DNA of 64,000 nucleotides, taken from the NCBI RefSeq assembly GCF_014205275.1, contig NZ_JACHND010000001.1, forward strand, positions 5,022,001 through 5,086,000. Reading direction: 5' to 3'. The stretch is from Sphaerisporangium siamense (GTDB lineage: Bacteria > Actinomycetota > Actinomycetes > Streptosporangiales > Streptosporangiaceae). The position numbers and the translations under genes were made by a program. A model generated the notes under the pieces. It ran no database searches. It was not told the DNA's origin and was given only the letters and a program-made list of their open reading frames with translations. Shown here in pieces: positions 8,307-16,301 of the stretch. Each line of letters opens with the position of its first letter. Positions within the stretch are counted from its first letter, which is position 1.

Positions 8307-9158
8307 ATGGACATCGGCATCGGGCTGCCCGGCCACGCCCCGTGGTCCGACGGCAGGGTCCTGGTGGAATGGGCGCGCCGCGCGGAGGCGCGCGGCTTCG
8401 CCACCCTCAGCGTCAGCGACCGCCTGGTGTGGTCCACGCCCGAGCCGCTGGTCACGCTGGCCGCCGCGGCGGGCGCCACCTCGCGGATCCGGCTGCTCAC
8501 CAGCGTGCTCCTCGGGCCGCTGCGCGCCAACCACGCGCTGTTCGCCAAGGAGGTCGCCACGCTGGACCAGCTCGCCGGCCCCGGCCGGCTGCGCCTCGGC
8601 CTCGCTCCCGGGCTCAGGCCGGACGACTTCGCGGCCGGCGGTCTCGACTACACCACCCGCGGCAAGGACCTGGACCGCCTGCTCGAACGGCTGGCCGCCA
8701 CGGGGGTCGACCCGGTAGGCCCGCGCCCGGCCACCCCCGGCGGGCCGCCGCTGCTGTTCGGCGGGCACTCCGAGGCCGCCCTGCGCCGCGTCACCACCTA
8801 CGGCGCCGGATGGATCGCCGGGGACGCCACCGTCGCCGGCGTCCAGGAGTTCACGCCCCTGCTCGCCGAGGCGTGGGCCCGGGCGGGCAGGTCCGGGGCG
8901 CCGCGCGTGGTCGCGTCGGTGATGTACGCGCTCGGGCCGGACGCGAAGGCCGCCGTGTCCCGCGCGATCGGCCCGTACTACGCCTTCGCCGGGGAGGACT
9001 ACGCGCAGTACGGCGTCTCCCTCGCCCACACCTCGCCCGAGGCGGTCACGGCCGCGGTCGAGGGGTTCGCGAAGATCGGCTGCGACGAGCTGATCTTCAT
9101 GGGCAACGACCCCGACCCCGGCCAGGTCGACCTGCTCGCCGACGCCATCGGCCTGTGA
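8307..9158 (+). CDS. LLM-class flavin-dependent oxidoreductase
   Basis: A 283-residue luciferase-like monooxygenase (bacterial luciferase TIM barrel) using FMN or F420. Key segments are the N-terminal DIGIGLPGHAPWSDGR, the strand RIRLLTSVLLGPLR, then LFAKEVATLDQLAGPGRLRLGLAPG and LLFGGHSEAALRRVTTYGAGW. The ATG at 8307 was chosen because GAGAGG lies upstream and the conserved barrel begins immediately; an upstream TTG at 8274 would add eleven unlike residues. The last codons and the stop are duplicated in tandem downstream (see the repeat at 9141-9229). Confidence 0.85.
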   Translation: MDIGIGLPGHAPWSDGRVLVEWARRAEARGFATLSVSDRLVWSTPEPLVTLAAAAGATSRIRLLTSVLLGPLRANHALFAKEVATLDQLAGPGRLRLGLAPGLRPDDFAAGGLDYTTRGKDLDRLLERLAATGVDPVGPRPATPGGPPLLFGGHSEAALRRVTTYGAGWIAGDATVAGVQEFTPLLAEAWARAGRSGAPRVVASVMYALGPDAKAAVSRAIGPYYAFAGEDYAQYGVSLAHTSPEAVTAAVEGFAKIGCDELIFMGNDPDPGQVDLLADAIGL

Positions 9159-9229
9159 GACCGGCCGGACGACGCCACCGGTTGTGAGCCCCGCCGGACG
9201 ACGCCATCAGCTCGTGAGACCCGCCGGAC
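9141..9229 (+). repeat. Three ~30-bp tandem repeats including the LLM gene's stop codon
   Basis: Units at 9141-9170, 9171-9199 and 9200-9229 (30, 29 and 30 bp) each follow the pattern GACGCCAYC..., then TGTGAG or CGTGAG, then a C-rich CCGCCGGAC end. Unit 1 contains the last codons and TGA of the LLM gene, so the gene end has been copied twice downstream. Confidence 0.8.
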
Positions 9230-9244
9230 GGCGCGGGAGGTCGT

Positions 9245-10879
9245 TCAGAGCCCGGCGAGACGGTCCAGCAGGTCCGCGGCCGTGTCGGCGTCCGCGCCGA
9301 GAGGACGGTCCTCGGTCGCCGGGTCCAGCCGCCCGGCCGCCTCGGCGAACGCCGCGCCCACCGGAGTGGACGGATCGGGGACGACGCCGCGCATCCGCAG
9401 CGCCCGCACGGCCGTGACCAGCTCGCACGCCAGCACCAGCCGGTAGGCCGAGGCCGCCCGCAGGGTCTGGCGCGCCGACTGCGGGGCGAAGCTCGCGTGG
9501 TCCTCGGCGCCCAGGGACAGCACGGCGTGGCCGAGCGAGGCCGGGTGCGCGGCCTCGCGCAGCCCGGCCAGCGCGGAGGTCGCCGAGTACTCCAGGATCA
9601 TCGCGCCGGACGCGCCCGGCGCGCCGTCGGCCAGGAACCGCCGCAGCCCCGTGTAGGCGGGGTCCATCAGCGTGGCCAGGCGCGCCGCCGACAGGTGCGC
9701 GGACGGCAGCAGGGCCAGGCGCAGGTGGTCCAGGGCGAGCCCGAGCGCGGCCTGGTGGAAGCCGCCGTGGTGGTGCACCGTGCCACCCGTGCCCGGCACC
9801 AGCGGGTTCTCCGCGGCGGCATTGATCTCCACGGCGACCACGCGCTCCACCTCACCCGCCGCCTCCACCCCCGGGCCATGCGCCTGCGGCAAGCACCGAA
9901 ACCCGAAGGGATCCTGCACCCGGGCGGCGCCCGCCGCGATGATCTCGTTGGACCGCCTCGCGCCGGAGCGGTCCGACACGGAGGGCTCGTGGAACCGTGT
10001 CGCGCTGGAGTGGTCTGTCGCGGTGATCTTGTGGGACCGCGTCGTGTCAGAGTGGTCCGTCGCGGAGGTCTCATCGGTCGTGGCCTGCTCGCGCGCTCCT
10101 TGAGCCGAGCCGCCCTGGGCGCCGTGCAGCAGGCGGCGCATCTCGGCGGCGACCGCCGCTCCGCCCGGGTGCGGGCGCGCGGCGTGCACCTCCGCGTCGT
10201 ACGGCTCGGTGCTTCCGTCCACCGCGACCAGGGACAGCGCGGCCACCACCTGCGCGGCCCGCAGCAGAGGGGAGAGCAGCGCCCACGCGAGCGCGGCCTG
10301 GCCGATGGTCATCGCGCCGCTGCTGCAGAACGCCAGCGCGTCCCCGGGCTCTAGAGTCAGGGGAGCGGGAGGCGCGCCTTCGCCCGCGCGCTGCCAGGGG
10401 CGCTCGCCGACCAGGGTGAGCCCGGTCTCGGCGAGGGCGGTGAGGTCCCCGGTGCCGATGGCCCCGACCTGCCGCACCTCCGGCAGGCGGCCGGCGTTCA
10501 ACGCCTCGGCCAGGGCCTCGGCGAAGGCGGGCCGCAGGCCGGAGCCTCCGGCGAGGATCTGGTTGACGCGCACGGCGAGCATCGCCCGTACGTGGACGTC
10601 CGGCTCCGGCGGCCCTGCGCCTCCGGCGTGGCTGCGCAGCAGGCGCAGGCCGTGCAGGTCCCGCTCGGCGGCGGGGACGGCCTCGGTGCGGTTGGCGCCG
10701 ACTCCGGTCGTGCGCCCGTACACCGGGCGCCGCGCCGCGATCGCGCGGGCCGCCGCGTGCGAGGCCCGCGCGCGGTCGAGCCCGGTCCCGGCCAGCGCGA
10801 CGCGGGCCCCGGCGCGCGCGATCTCGGCGATGTCGCCCGGGCGCGCCCGGACCCCGTCCAGGACGATCGGCGACGCCAT
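9245..10879 (-). CDS. HAL/PAL-family ammonia-lyase-like protein with altered cofactor triad
   Basis: A 544-residue member of the aromatic amino acid ammonia-lyase family, next to the histidine-degradation genes and so the obvious candidate for histidine ammonia-lyase (HutH). Conserved parts include VYGRTTGVGANR (catalytic Tyr54), LLRSHAGG, QDPFGFRCLPQAHGP, EINAAAENPLV and GGFHQAALGLALDHLRLAL. However, where HutH has GSVGASGDLAP this protein reads VGAIGTGDLTA, so the MIO-forming Ala-Ser-Gly is Gly-Thr-Gly (residues 142-144). It also carries an insertion of about 60 residues with 14-residue repeats at roughly 260-320, before QDPF. The ATG at 10879 has GAGGGG about 10 nt upstream. It may be a diverged lyase, another MIO-type enzyme or an inactive paralogue. 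Confidence 0.8.
   Translation of the reverse strand: MASPIVLDGVRARPGDIAEIARAGARVALAGTGLDRARASHAAARAIAARRPVYGRTTGVGANRTEAVPAAERDLHGLRLLRSHAGGAGPPEPDVHVRAMLAVRVNQILAGGSGLRPAFAEALAEALNAGRLPEVRQVGAIGTGDLTALAETGLTLVGERPWQRAGEGAPPAPLTLEPGDALAFCSSGAMTIGQAALAWALLSPLLRAAQVVAALSLVAVDGSTEPYDAEVHAARPHPGGAAVAAEMRRLLHGAQGGSAQGAREQATTDETSATDHSDTTRSHKITATDHSSATRFHEPSVSDRSGARRSNEIIAAGAARVQDPFGFRCLPQAHGPGVEAAGEVERVVAVEINAAAENPLVPGTGGTVHHHGGFHQAALGLALDHLRLALLPSAHLSAARLATLMDPAYTGLRRFLADGAPGASGAMILEYSATSALAGLREAAHPASLGHAVLSLGAEDHASFAPQSARQTLRAASAYRLVLACELVTAVRALRMRGVVPDPSTPVGAAFAEAAGRLDPATEDRPLGADADTAADLLDRLAGL
9939..10064 (-). repeat. Three 42-bp tandem repeats inside the lyase-like gene
   Basis: On the plus strand the units 9939-9980, 9981-10022 and 10023-10064 each carry a TGGACCGC/TGGAACCG-like core followed by AGNGGTCYGNCRCG; a partial fourth begins at 10065. 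They are in frame and encode 14-residue units such as TRSHKITATDHS and TRFHEPSVSDRS, forming a Ser/Thr/Asp/His-rich loop absent from normal family members. Confidence 0.8.
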
Positions 10880-11276
10880 TCGGAAGCAGCCCCTCAGCGC
10901 CCACGCTACCCGCGTCATGGACGGCCCATGGACTGGTGGTGCGCCGCGGCAATCCTGACTTTCCTCCCAATTTCCCGCAAGTGCCGCCCAAGGACGAGCC
11001 CTCAAGCCGACAGGGCGAGTTCCAGCCGGTCCAGAGCGGCCGGGGCACTGACGACGTCGATCGCGGCGACGCCGTGTCAGACGGGTGATGAAGCGACGAA
11101 TCAGTAGACGAAGGAGGCGAATCAGTAGAGGAACCGGTATCGGCTCGGGGGCGGCCCGGTATCGGCGAGGGGCCGGCGTGGCCGCACCACAGGCGCTGCG
11201 ACCCCTCGGATCTACCCGTGCTTTCCCCCGCATTCACGGGCAAAATCATCGTCGACGGACGAGGAGAGGAGTGGTC
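10880..11276. promoter_or_regulatory. 397-nt divergent intergenic region with paired direct repeats
   Basis: This region separates the lyase-like gene from the DUF885 gene. It holds CGAATCAGTAGA at 11097-11108 and again at 11118-11129 (21 nt apart, two helical turns). It also holds CCGGTATCGGC at 11134-11144 and 11156-11166 (22 nt apart). The spacing fits a protein binding one DNA face twice. A G-rich ribosome site precedes the DUF885 start. No gene was accepted here. Confidence 0.5.
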
Positions 11277-12998
11277 GTGGCAGGTGACCGGCCCGTGCCC
11301 GAGGTGGCCCACGACGAGCGTCTCGCCCGGCTCGGCGAGGAGTTCTACGAGGTCAAGCACACCGCGGACCCGTTCGGCGCCACGCTGCTCGGCGTCTCGG
11401 GCTTCGACGGGCTGGTGCCCGACGTCAGCAGGGACGGCTCCCGTGCCGCCGCGGCCAGGTTCGCCGGCCTTGAGCGGCGGCTGGCCGAGATCGACCCCGC
11501 CGGGCTGAACGAGGCCGACCGGATCGACCACGCGGTCCTCGGCAGGCTCGCCTGGTCGATGCGGGCCGACCTGGAGCACGCGCTGTGGGAGGCCACCCCC
11601 TCCGCGGGCATCGGCTCCGCGCCGCAGGCGATCATGTTCATGGCCGTCCCCGCCATGTCCCTGACCGACGCCCCCGCCGTCGAGACCTACCTCCGGCGGC
11701 TGACCGCCCTGCCGCCGTTCCTGGACGCCCTCCTCGACCGTTACCGCGCGGCGAAGGCGGACGGACGCCTCCCGGCCCGGGTCGGCGTCGTCCAGGCCGT
11801 CGACCAGCTCACCGGACACCTCGGGCTGAGCCTGGAGGACGACACGCTGCTCAGCCCCCGGCTGCCCGCGGACGTGGACGCCGACCGGGTGCGGGCCCGC
11901 GCCGCCGAGATCGTCAAGGAGTCCGTCCGGCCCGCGCTGCGGCGCCTGCTGGCAGGGCTTGAGGAGGAGCTGCTGCCCGTCGCCCGCCCCGACGACCGGG
12001 TGGGCGCGCGGTTCGTCCCCGGCGGCGAGGAGGGGTACCGCGCGGCCGTGCGGCGGCACACCACCACCGCCCTCGATCCCGAGGAGATCCACCAGATCGG
12101 CCTGGACTGCCTGGCGGCGCTGCGCGCGGAATGGGCCGAGGCGGGCGGGGCGGCGCTCGGCACCGGCGACTTCGACGAGATCCGCGCCCGGCTGCGCGAG
12201 GACCGCTCGCTGCGCTTCGGCACCACCGCGCAGATCGTCGACACCGTCGCCGGGGCGCTGCGCCGCGCCGAGGAGGCCCGCGGCGACTGGTTCCCGCCCT
12301 ACGACATCGGCGACTGCGTGATCGAGGAGATCAACCCGATCGAGGCGGGCAACGCCGCCCTCGCCTACTACCGCCCGCCCACCGCCGACGGGTCGCGCCC
12401 GGGCGCCCACTGCGTGCTCACCGCCGATCCGCGAGAACGGTTCGTGTACGAGTACGAGGCGCTGGCCTTCCACGAGAGCGTCCCCGGCCACCACCTGCAG
12501 ATCGCCTCCGCGCAGAAGCTGGCGGGCATTCCCCGGTACCGGCGGTTCCTGGACGCCGAGGTGTGCGGGTACATCGAGGGCTGGGGCCTGTACAGCGAGC
12601 GGCTGGCCGACGAGATGGGCCTGTACACCTCCGGCCTCGCCCGGCTCGGCATGCTCTCCTTCGACGCGGTGCGCGCCTGCCGCCTGGTCGTCGACACCGG
12701 CCTGCACCACTTCGGCTGGTCGCGGCAGAAGGCCGTCGAGTTCATGTGGGACAACACCGCCACCACCCGGGCGAACGTCCGCAACGAGGTCGACCGCTAC
12801 ATCGCCTGGCCCGGCCAGGCGCTGGCCTACATGATCGGGCGGCGCGAGATCGACCGCCTGCGCGCGCTCGCCGAGACCCGGCTCGGGCCGCGCTTCGACA
12901 TCCGCGCCTTCCACGGCGTGGTCCTCGGCAACGCCGTCGTTCCCCTCGACGTCCTCGACGCGATGGTCACGGCCTGGCTCGACGCCTTCCCCCGCTAG
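11277..12998 (+). CDS. DUF885 family zinc-peptidase-like protein
   Basis: A 573-residue cytoplasmic protein of the DUF885 family, related by motif to M32-like zinc carboxypeptidases. The metal motif HESVPGHHLQ (His399, His404/405) is intact, followed by a downstream glutamate region EVCGYIEGWGLYSERLADEMG, both diagnostic. The N-terminal half is helical. GTG at 11277 has AGGAG 5 nt upstream; GTG at 11271 is an alternative. Actual substrates are unknown. The gene precedes the RpiR regulator and hutU on the same strand, but a promoter and operator at about 13063-13107 separate them. Confidence 0.85.
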   Translation: MAGDRPVPEVAHDERLARLGEEFYEVKHTADPFGATLLGVSGFDGLVPDVSRDGSRAAAARFAGLERRLAEIDPAGLNEADRIDHAVLGRLAWSMRADLEHALWEATPSAGIGSAPQAIMFMAVPAMSLTDAPAVETYLRRLTALPPFLDALLDRYRAAKADGRLPARVGVVQAVDQLTGHLGLSLEDDTLLSPRLPADVDADRVRARAAEIVKESVRPALRRLLAGLEEELLPVARPDDRVGARFVPGGEEGYRAAVRRHTTTALDPEEIHQIGLDCLAALRAEWAEAGGAALGTGDFDEIRARLREDRSLRFGTTAQIVDTVAGALRRAEEARGDWFPPYDIGDCVIEEINPIEAGNAALAYYRPPTADGSRPGAHCVLTADPRERFVYEYEALAFHESVPGHHLQIASAQKLAGIPRYRRFLDAEVCGYIEGWGLYSERLADEMGLYTSGLARLGMLSFDAVRACRLVVDTGLHHFGWSRQKAVEFMWDNTATTRANVRNEVDRYIAWPGQALAYMIGRREIDRLRALAETRLGPRFDIRAFHGVVLGNAVVPLDVLDAMVTAWLDAFPR

Positions 12999-13025
12999 CC
13001 CGCGGGCCGTCCCGCCCGTGCACTT

Positions 13026-13039
13026 CCTGGAACGCCAGG
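13026..13039 (+). terminator. Weak hairpin after the DUF885 gene
   Basis: CCTGG-aacg-CCAGG followed by a short T-rich run (ATTTCTTC) 28 nt after the DUF885 stop and before the next promoter. The stem is only 5 bp, so this is a weak candidate. Confidence 0.3.
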
Positions 13040-13062
13040 AGGCGATTTCTTCGCGCCACCCG

Positions 13063-13107
13063 TTGACATGGCTTCATGCGGCGTAGATGCTGCATGAAAG
13101 TATTCAT
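13063..13107 (+). promoter_or_regulatory. hut promoter with alternating TTCAT/ATGAA operator half-sites
   Basis: A perfect -35 TTGACA (13063-13068) is followed 17 bp on by a GATGCT/TAGATG-like -10. Overlapping it are TTCATGC (13073-13079) and GCATGAA (13092-13098), a 7-bp inverted repeat. The second forms ATGAAAGTATTCAT (13094-13107) with a third half-site. RpiR/MurR proteins bind such short TGAA..TTCA palindromes, so the gene just downstream probably autoregulates here and controls hutU and following genes. Confidence 0.6.
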
Positions 13108-13129
13108 TCGATGGGTGGGAGGAACCGTG

Positions 13130-14050
13130 GTGCGCGGCGTCACGAGCACGGCCGCCGGCGGCGGGGAGCGGGCGGACGCCCCGGCGCGCCTGCCGGAGGG
13201 GTCCGAGGACGCCTCGCGGGTGGCGGCCCGGCTCAGGGAGCTGATCGAGGGGCACCGGCTGTCCCCGGCCCAGCGGCGCATCGCCCGCCACCTGCTGGGG
13301 CGCCCTCACGAGGCCGTCTTCCTCAGCAGCGTCGACATCGCCGTGGCGACCGGCACCAGCCAGCCCTCCGTCACCCGCTTCGCCTTCGCCCTCGGTTTCT
13401 CCGGCTTCCCGGAGTTCCGCGACGACCTGCGCGCCGCGATGCACGACGGCCCGGTGGCCGCGGCCACCGAGCTCGGCCCGGTGCAGGCCATGGTCGACTC
13501 CGAGATCCGCAACCTCGAACTGCTGCGCGACTCCCTCGGCGACACGCGCAGGCTCCACGAGCTGGCGGGGGCGCTGGCCGCGTCCCGGCCGCTGCCCGTG
13601 GTGGGGCTGCGGGTGTCCGCGCCGCTCGCCCACCTGTTCGGGTATCTCGCCGCCAAGGCGCACCCGGACGTCCGGGTCCTCGACGCGCCCGGCTCGGCGC
13701 TGGAGGACGGGCTGAGCAGGGCCCGCGACGCCGGGGCGCAATGGGTGCTCGCCTTCGGCCTGCCCCGGTACCCGCGCGAGCTGCGCGACGGCCTCGTCTG
13801 GGCGCGCAAGGCCGGGCTGCGGGTGGGGCTCGTCACCGACAACGCCGCGGGAGCGCTCGCCGAGCACGCGGACGCCGTGCTCACCGCGCCGGTCAGCTCC
13901 CGGTTCGCCTTCGACTCCCAGGCCGCGCCCAGCGTGCTGTGCGCGGTGCTGGTGCACGCCATGATCGACGCGCTGCCCGTCAGGGAACAGGCGGCGATCG
14001 AACACTTCGAGTCCAGCGCGGTGCGGCGGCGGTTGTTCCTGCCCGACTGA
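13130..14050 (+). CDS. RpiR/MurR-family transcriptional regulator, probable hut regulator
   Basis: A 306-residue regulator. The RpiR N-terminal helix-turn-helix covers about residues 30-105, with LSPAQRRIARHLL and AVATGTSQPSVTRFAFALGFSGFPEFRDDL. The SIS ligand-binding domain fills about 130-280 (LPVVGLRVSAPLAHLFGYLAAKA, then GLRVGLVTDN). GTG at 13130 is favoured with GGGAGGA 6 nt upstream; GTG at 13127 is also possible. It sits 120 nt upstream of hutU without an obvious terminator, so it likely controls the hut genes. The SIS domain normally binds a phosphosugar or related anionic ligand; here the inducer may be a histidine-pathway intermediate (inference). Confidence 0.85.
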   Translation: MRGVTSTAAGGGERADAPARLPEGSEDASRVAARLRELIEGHRLSPAQRRIARHLLGRPHEAVFLSSVDIAVATGTSQPSVTRFAFALGFSGFPEFRDDLRAAMHDGPVAAATELGPVQAMVDSEIRNLELLRDSLGDTRRLHELAGALAASRPLPVVGLRVSAPLAHLFGYLAAKAHPDVRVLDAPGSALEDGLSRARDAGAQWVLAFGLPRYPRELRDGLVWARKAGLRVGLVTDNAAGALAEHADAVLTAPVSSRFAFDSQAAPSVLCAVLVHAMIDALPVREQAAIEHFESSAVRRRLFLPD

Positions 14051-14170
14051 ACTCGGGCCGGCGGTCCGGGCGCACCCTGGGAAGAACAGGGATGAGCACG
14101 AGGGCACGACCGGTCACGACCGACGAACCGACGAGGACGATCACGACGATCGAACAGGAGATGACCAGCG

Positions 14171-15841
14171 ATGAGTGAGGACGTCCGGCGGGTGATCCGC
14201 TCGCCACGCGGCACGGAGCTGTCCTGCCAGGGGTGGCAGCAGGAAGCCGCGTTCCGCATGCTGCACAACAACCTCGACCCCGAGGTCGCCGAACACCCGG
14301 ACAAGCTCGTCGTCTACGGCGGCACCGGCAAGGCCGCGCGCGACTGGCCGTCCTTCGACGCCATCGCCCGCACGCTGCGCGGGCTGAAGCAGGACGAGAC
14401 GCTGCTCGTGCAGTCCGGCCGCCCGGTCGGCGTCATGCGCACCCACGAGTGGGCGCCCCGCGTGCTCATCGCCAACTCCAACTTGGTGCCCGACTGGGCC
14501 AACTGGGAGGAGTTCCGGCGGCTCGAAGCGGCGGGCCTGACGATGTACGGCCAGATGACCGCCGGGTCGTGGATCTACATCGGCACGCAGGGCATCCTGC
14601 AGGGCACCTACGAGACCTTCGCCGCGGTCGCCGCCAAGCGCTTCGGCGGCAGCCTCGCCGGCACGATCACGCTCACCGCCGGGCTCGGCGGCATGGGCGG
14701 GGCCCAGCCGCTGGCCGTCACCATGAACGACGGCGTGGCGATCTGCGTCGACTGCGACCCCTCCCGCATCGCCCGCCGCATCGAACACCGCTACCTCGAC
14801 GTCGAGGCCAAGGACCTCGACGACGCGCTCCGGCTCGCCGTCGAGGCCAGGGACGCCCGCCGCCCGCTGTCCATCGGCCTGCTCGGCAACGCCGCCGAGA
14901 TCCTGCCCCGGCTGCTGGCCATGGACGCGCCCATCGACGTCGTCACCGACCAGACCTCCGCGCACGACCCCCTGTCCTACCTTCCGATCGGCACCGCGTT
15001 CGAGGACATGCGCGACGAGGCCGCCAAGGACCCGTCCGGCTTCACCACGCGCGCCCGCGAGTCCATGGCCCGGCACGTCGAGGCCATGGTCGGCTTCCAG
15101 GACAAGGGCGCTGAGGTCTTCGACTACGGCAACTCCATCCGCGGCGAGGCCATGCTCGCCGGGTACACGCGGGCGTTCGACTTCCCCGGCTTCGTGCCCG
15201 CCTACATCCGCCCCCTGTTCTGCGAGGGCAAGGGCCCGTTCCGCTGGGCCGCGCTGTCGGGCGACCCGCGGGACATCGCCGCGACCGACCGCGCCATCCT
15301 GGACCTCTTCCCCGAGAACGCCTCCCTCGCCCGCTGGATCAAGCTCGCCGGCGAGCGGGTCGCCTTCCAGGGGCTGCCCGCGCGCATCTGCTGGCTCGGG
15401 TACGGCGAGCGCGACAAGGCGGGCGTCCGCTTCAACGAGATGGTCGCCTCCGGCGAGCTGAGCGCGCCGGTCGTCATCGGCCGCGACCACCTGGACTGCG
15501 GGTCGGTCGCCTCGCCGTACCGCGAGACCGAGGCGATGCTCGACGGCTCCGACGCGATCGCCGACTGGCCGCTGCTCAACGCGATGGTCAACGTCGCCTC
15601 CGGCGCGTCCTGGGTGTCGATCCACCACGGTGGCGGCGTCGGCATCGGCCGCTCCATCCACGCCGGTCAGGTCGCGGTCGCCGACGGCACCGAGCTCGCG
15701 TCCCGCAAGCTGGAGCGCGTCCTGACGAACGACCCCGGCATGGGCGTCATCCGCCACGTCGACGCCGGCTACGACAAGGCCACCGAAACCGCCGCCACCC
15801 ACAACGTCCCCATCCCCATGACCACACCCGACACCCCATGA
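14171..15841 (+). CDS. hutU: Urocanate hydratase (HutU)
   Basis: A 556-residue urocanase converting urocanate to 4-imidazolone-5-propionate with tightly bound NAD+. The family signature is intact throughout: [11 protein letters not shown] near the start, [52 protein letters not shown] and [18 protein letters not shown] with the conserved active-site Cys near residue 443. It ends with [23 protein letters not shown]. The ATG at 14171 has AGGAG 10 nt upstream; an ATG at 14161 is in another frame. It is the second step of histidine degradation and lies downstream of the RpiR regulator. Confidence 0.97.
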   Translation: MSEDVRRVIRSPRGTELSCQGWQQEAAFRMLHNNLDPEVAEHPDKLVVYGGTGKAARDWPSFDAIARTLRGLKQDETLLVQSGRPVGVMRTHEWAPRVLIANSNLVPDWANWEEFRRLEAAGLTMYGQMTAGSWIYIGTQGILQGTYETFAAVAAKRFGGSLAGTITLTAGLGGMGGAQPLAVTMNDGVAICVDCDPSRIARRIEHRYLDVEAKDLDDALRLAVEARDARRPLSIGLLGNAAEILPRLLAMDAPIDVVTDQTSAHDPLSYLPIGTAFEDMRDEAAKDPSGFTTRARESMARHVEAMVGFQDKGAEVFDYGNSIRGEAMLAGYTRAFDFPGFVPAYIRPLFCEGKGPFRWAALSGDPRDIAATDRAILDLFPENASLARWIKLAGERVAFQGLPARICWLGYGERDKAGVRFNEMVASGELSAPVVIGRDHLDCGSVASPYRETEAMLDGSDAIADWPLLNAMVNVASGASWVSIHHGGGVGIGRSIHAGQVAVADGTELASRKLERVLTNDPGMGVIRHVDAGYDKATETAATHNVPIPMTTPDTP

Positions 15842-16301
15842 CCCACCCCACCCGACCAGCGACCCACCGCGCCTTCGCGACACCTCGCGAAGCGCCACCC
15901 ACCCTTGCCGGCCGACGAGCCACTGTGATCGACCACCCGGCCCGAATGGCGCCCTCCCGCCCCTGCCGGCCGATGAGGGCGTCGTGACCTCTCGTCTCAC
16001 CTGGCATGGGTGTCACCAACGCGCCACCGTTGGCGAGGCGCTGTGATCGAGCACCCGGCTTCGCGTGGCGCTCGCCGGTCTTCGGCCGTCGGTAAGGGCG
16101 TCATCATTCCCTGTTCCCCCTGGCGTGGGTGGCACCCGTGCCTGATCGTTGGCGAGGCGCCGTGACATACCGTTCCGCTCCGGGCGGATCTCATCCGCAC
16201 CTGATAACTGGTGAGGCGTCGTGATGTCCCGTCCCACCTCCCGTAGCTCGCGCCCGCCTCTTCCCCACCTCGCGCAAGGTCATGGCGGGGAGAGGGCGGG
16301 C
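15842..16301 (+). repeat. 59-bp degenerate tandem array between hutU and the M20 gene
   Basis: The anchor GTGATC or a close variant recurs at 15925, 15984, 16043, 16103, 16162 and 16221, a period of 59-60 bp over nearly 300 bp. Units 1 and 3 resemble each other (GTGATCGAnCACCCGGC), as do 2 and 4 (GAGGGCGTC or AAGGGCGTC, then CCTGGC), so a dimer of about 119 bp is the higher-order unit. No gene was accepted here; the last unit leads into the start of the M20 reading frame. Confidence 0.75.

Noticed and set aside
9245..10879. Assigning the gene symbol hutH
   Set aside because: The cofactor triad is not Ala-Ser-Gly, so histidine ammonia-lyase activity cannot be assumed.
11007..11080. On the minus strand a stretch reads like the C-terminus of a protein (AALDRLELALSA then stop)
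   Set aside because: An in-frame stop lies just upstream and there is no start codon, so it is at best a remnant and may be chance.
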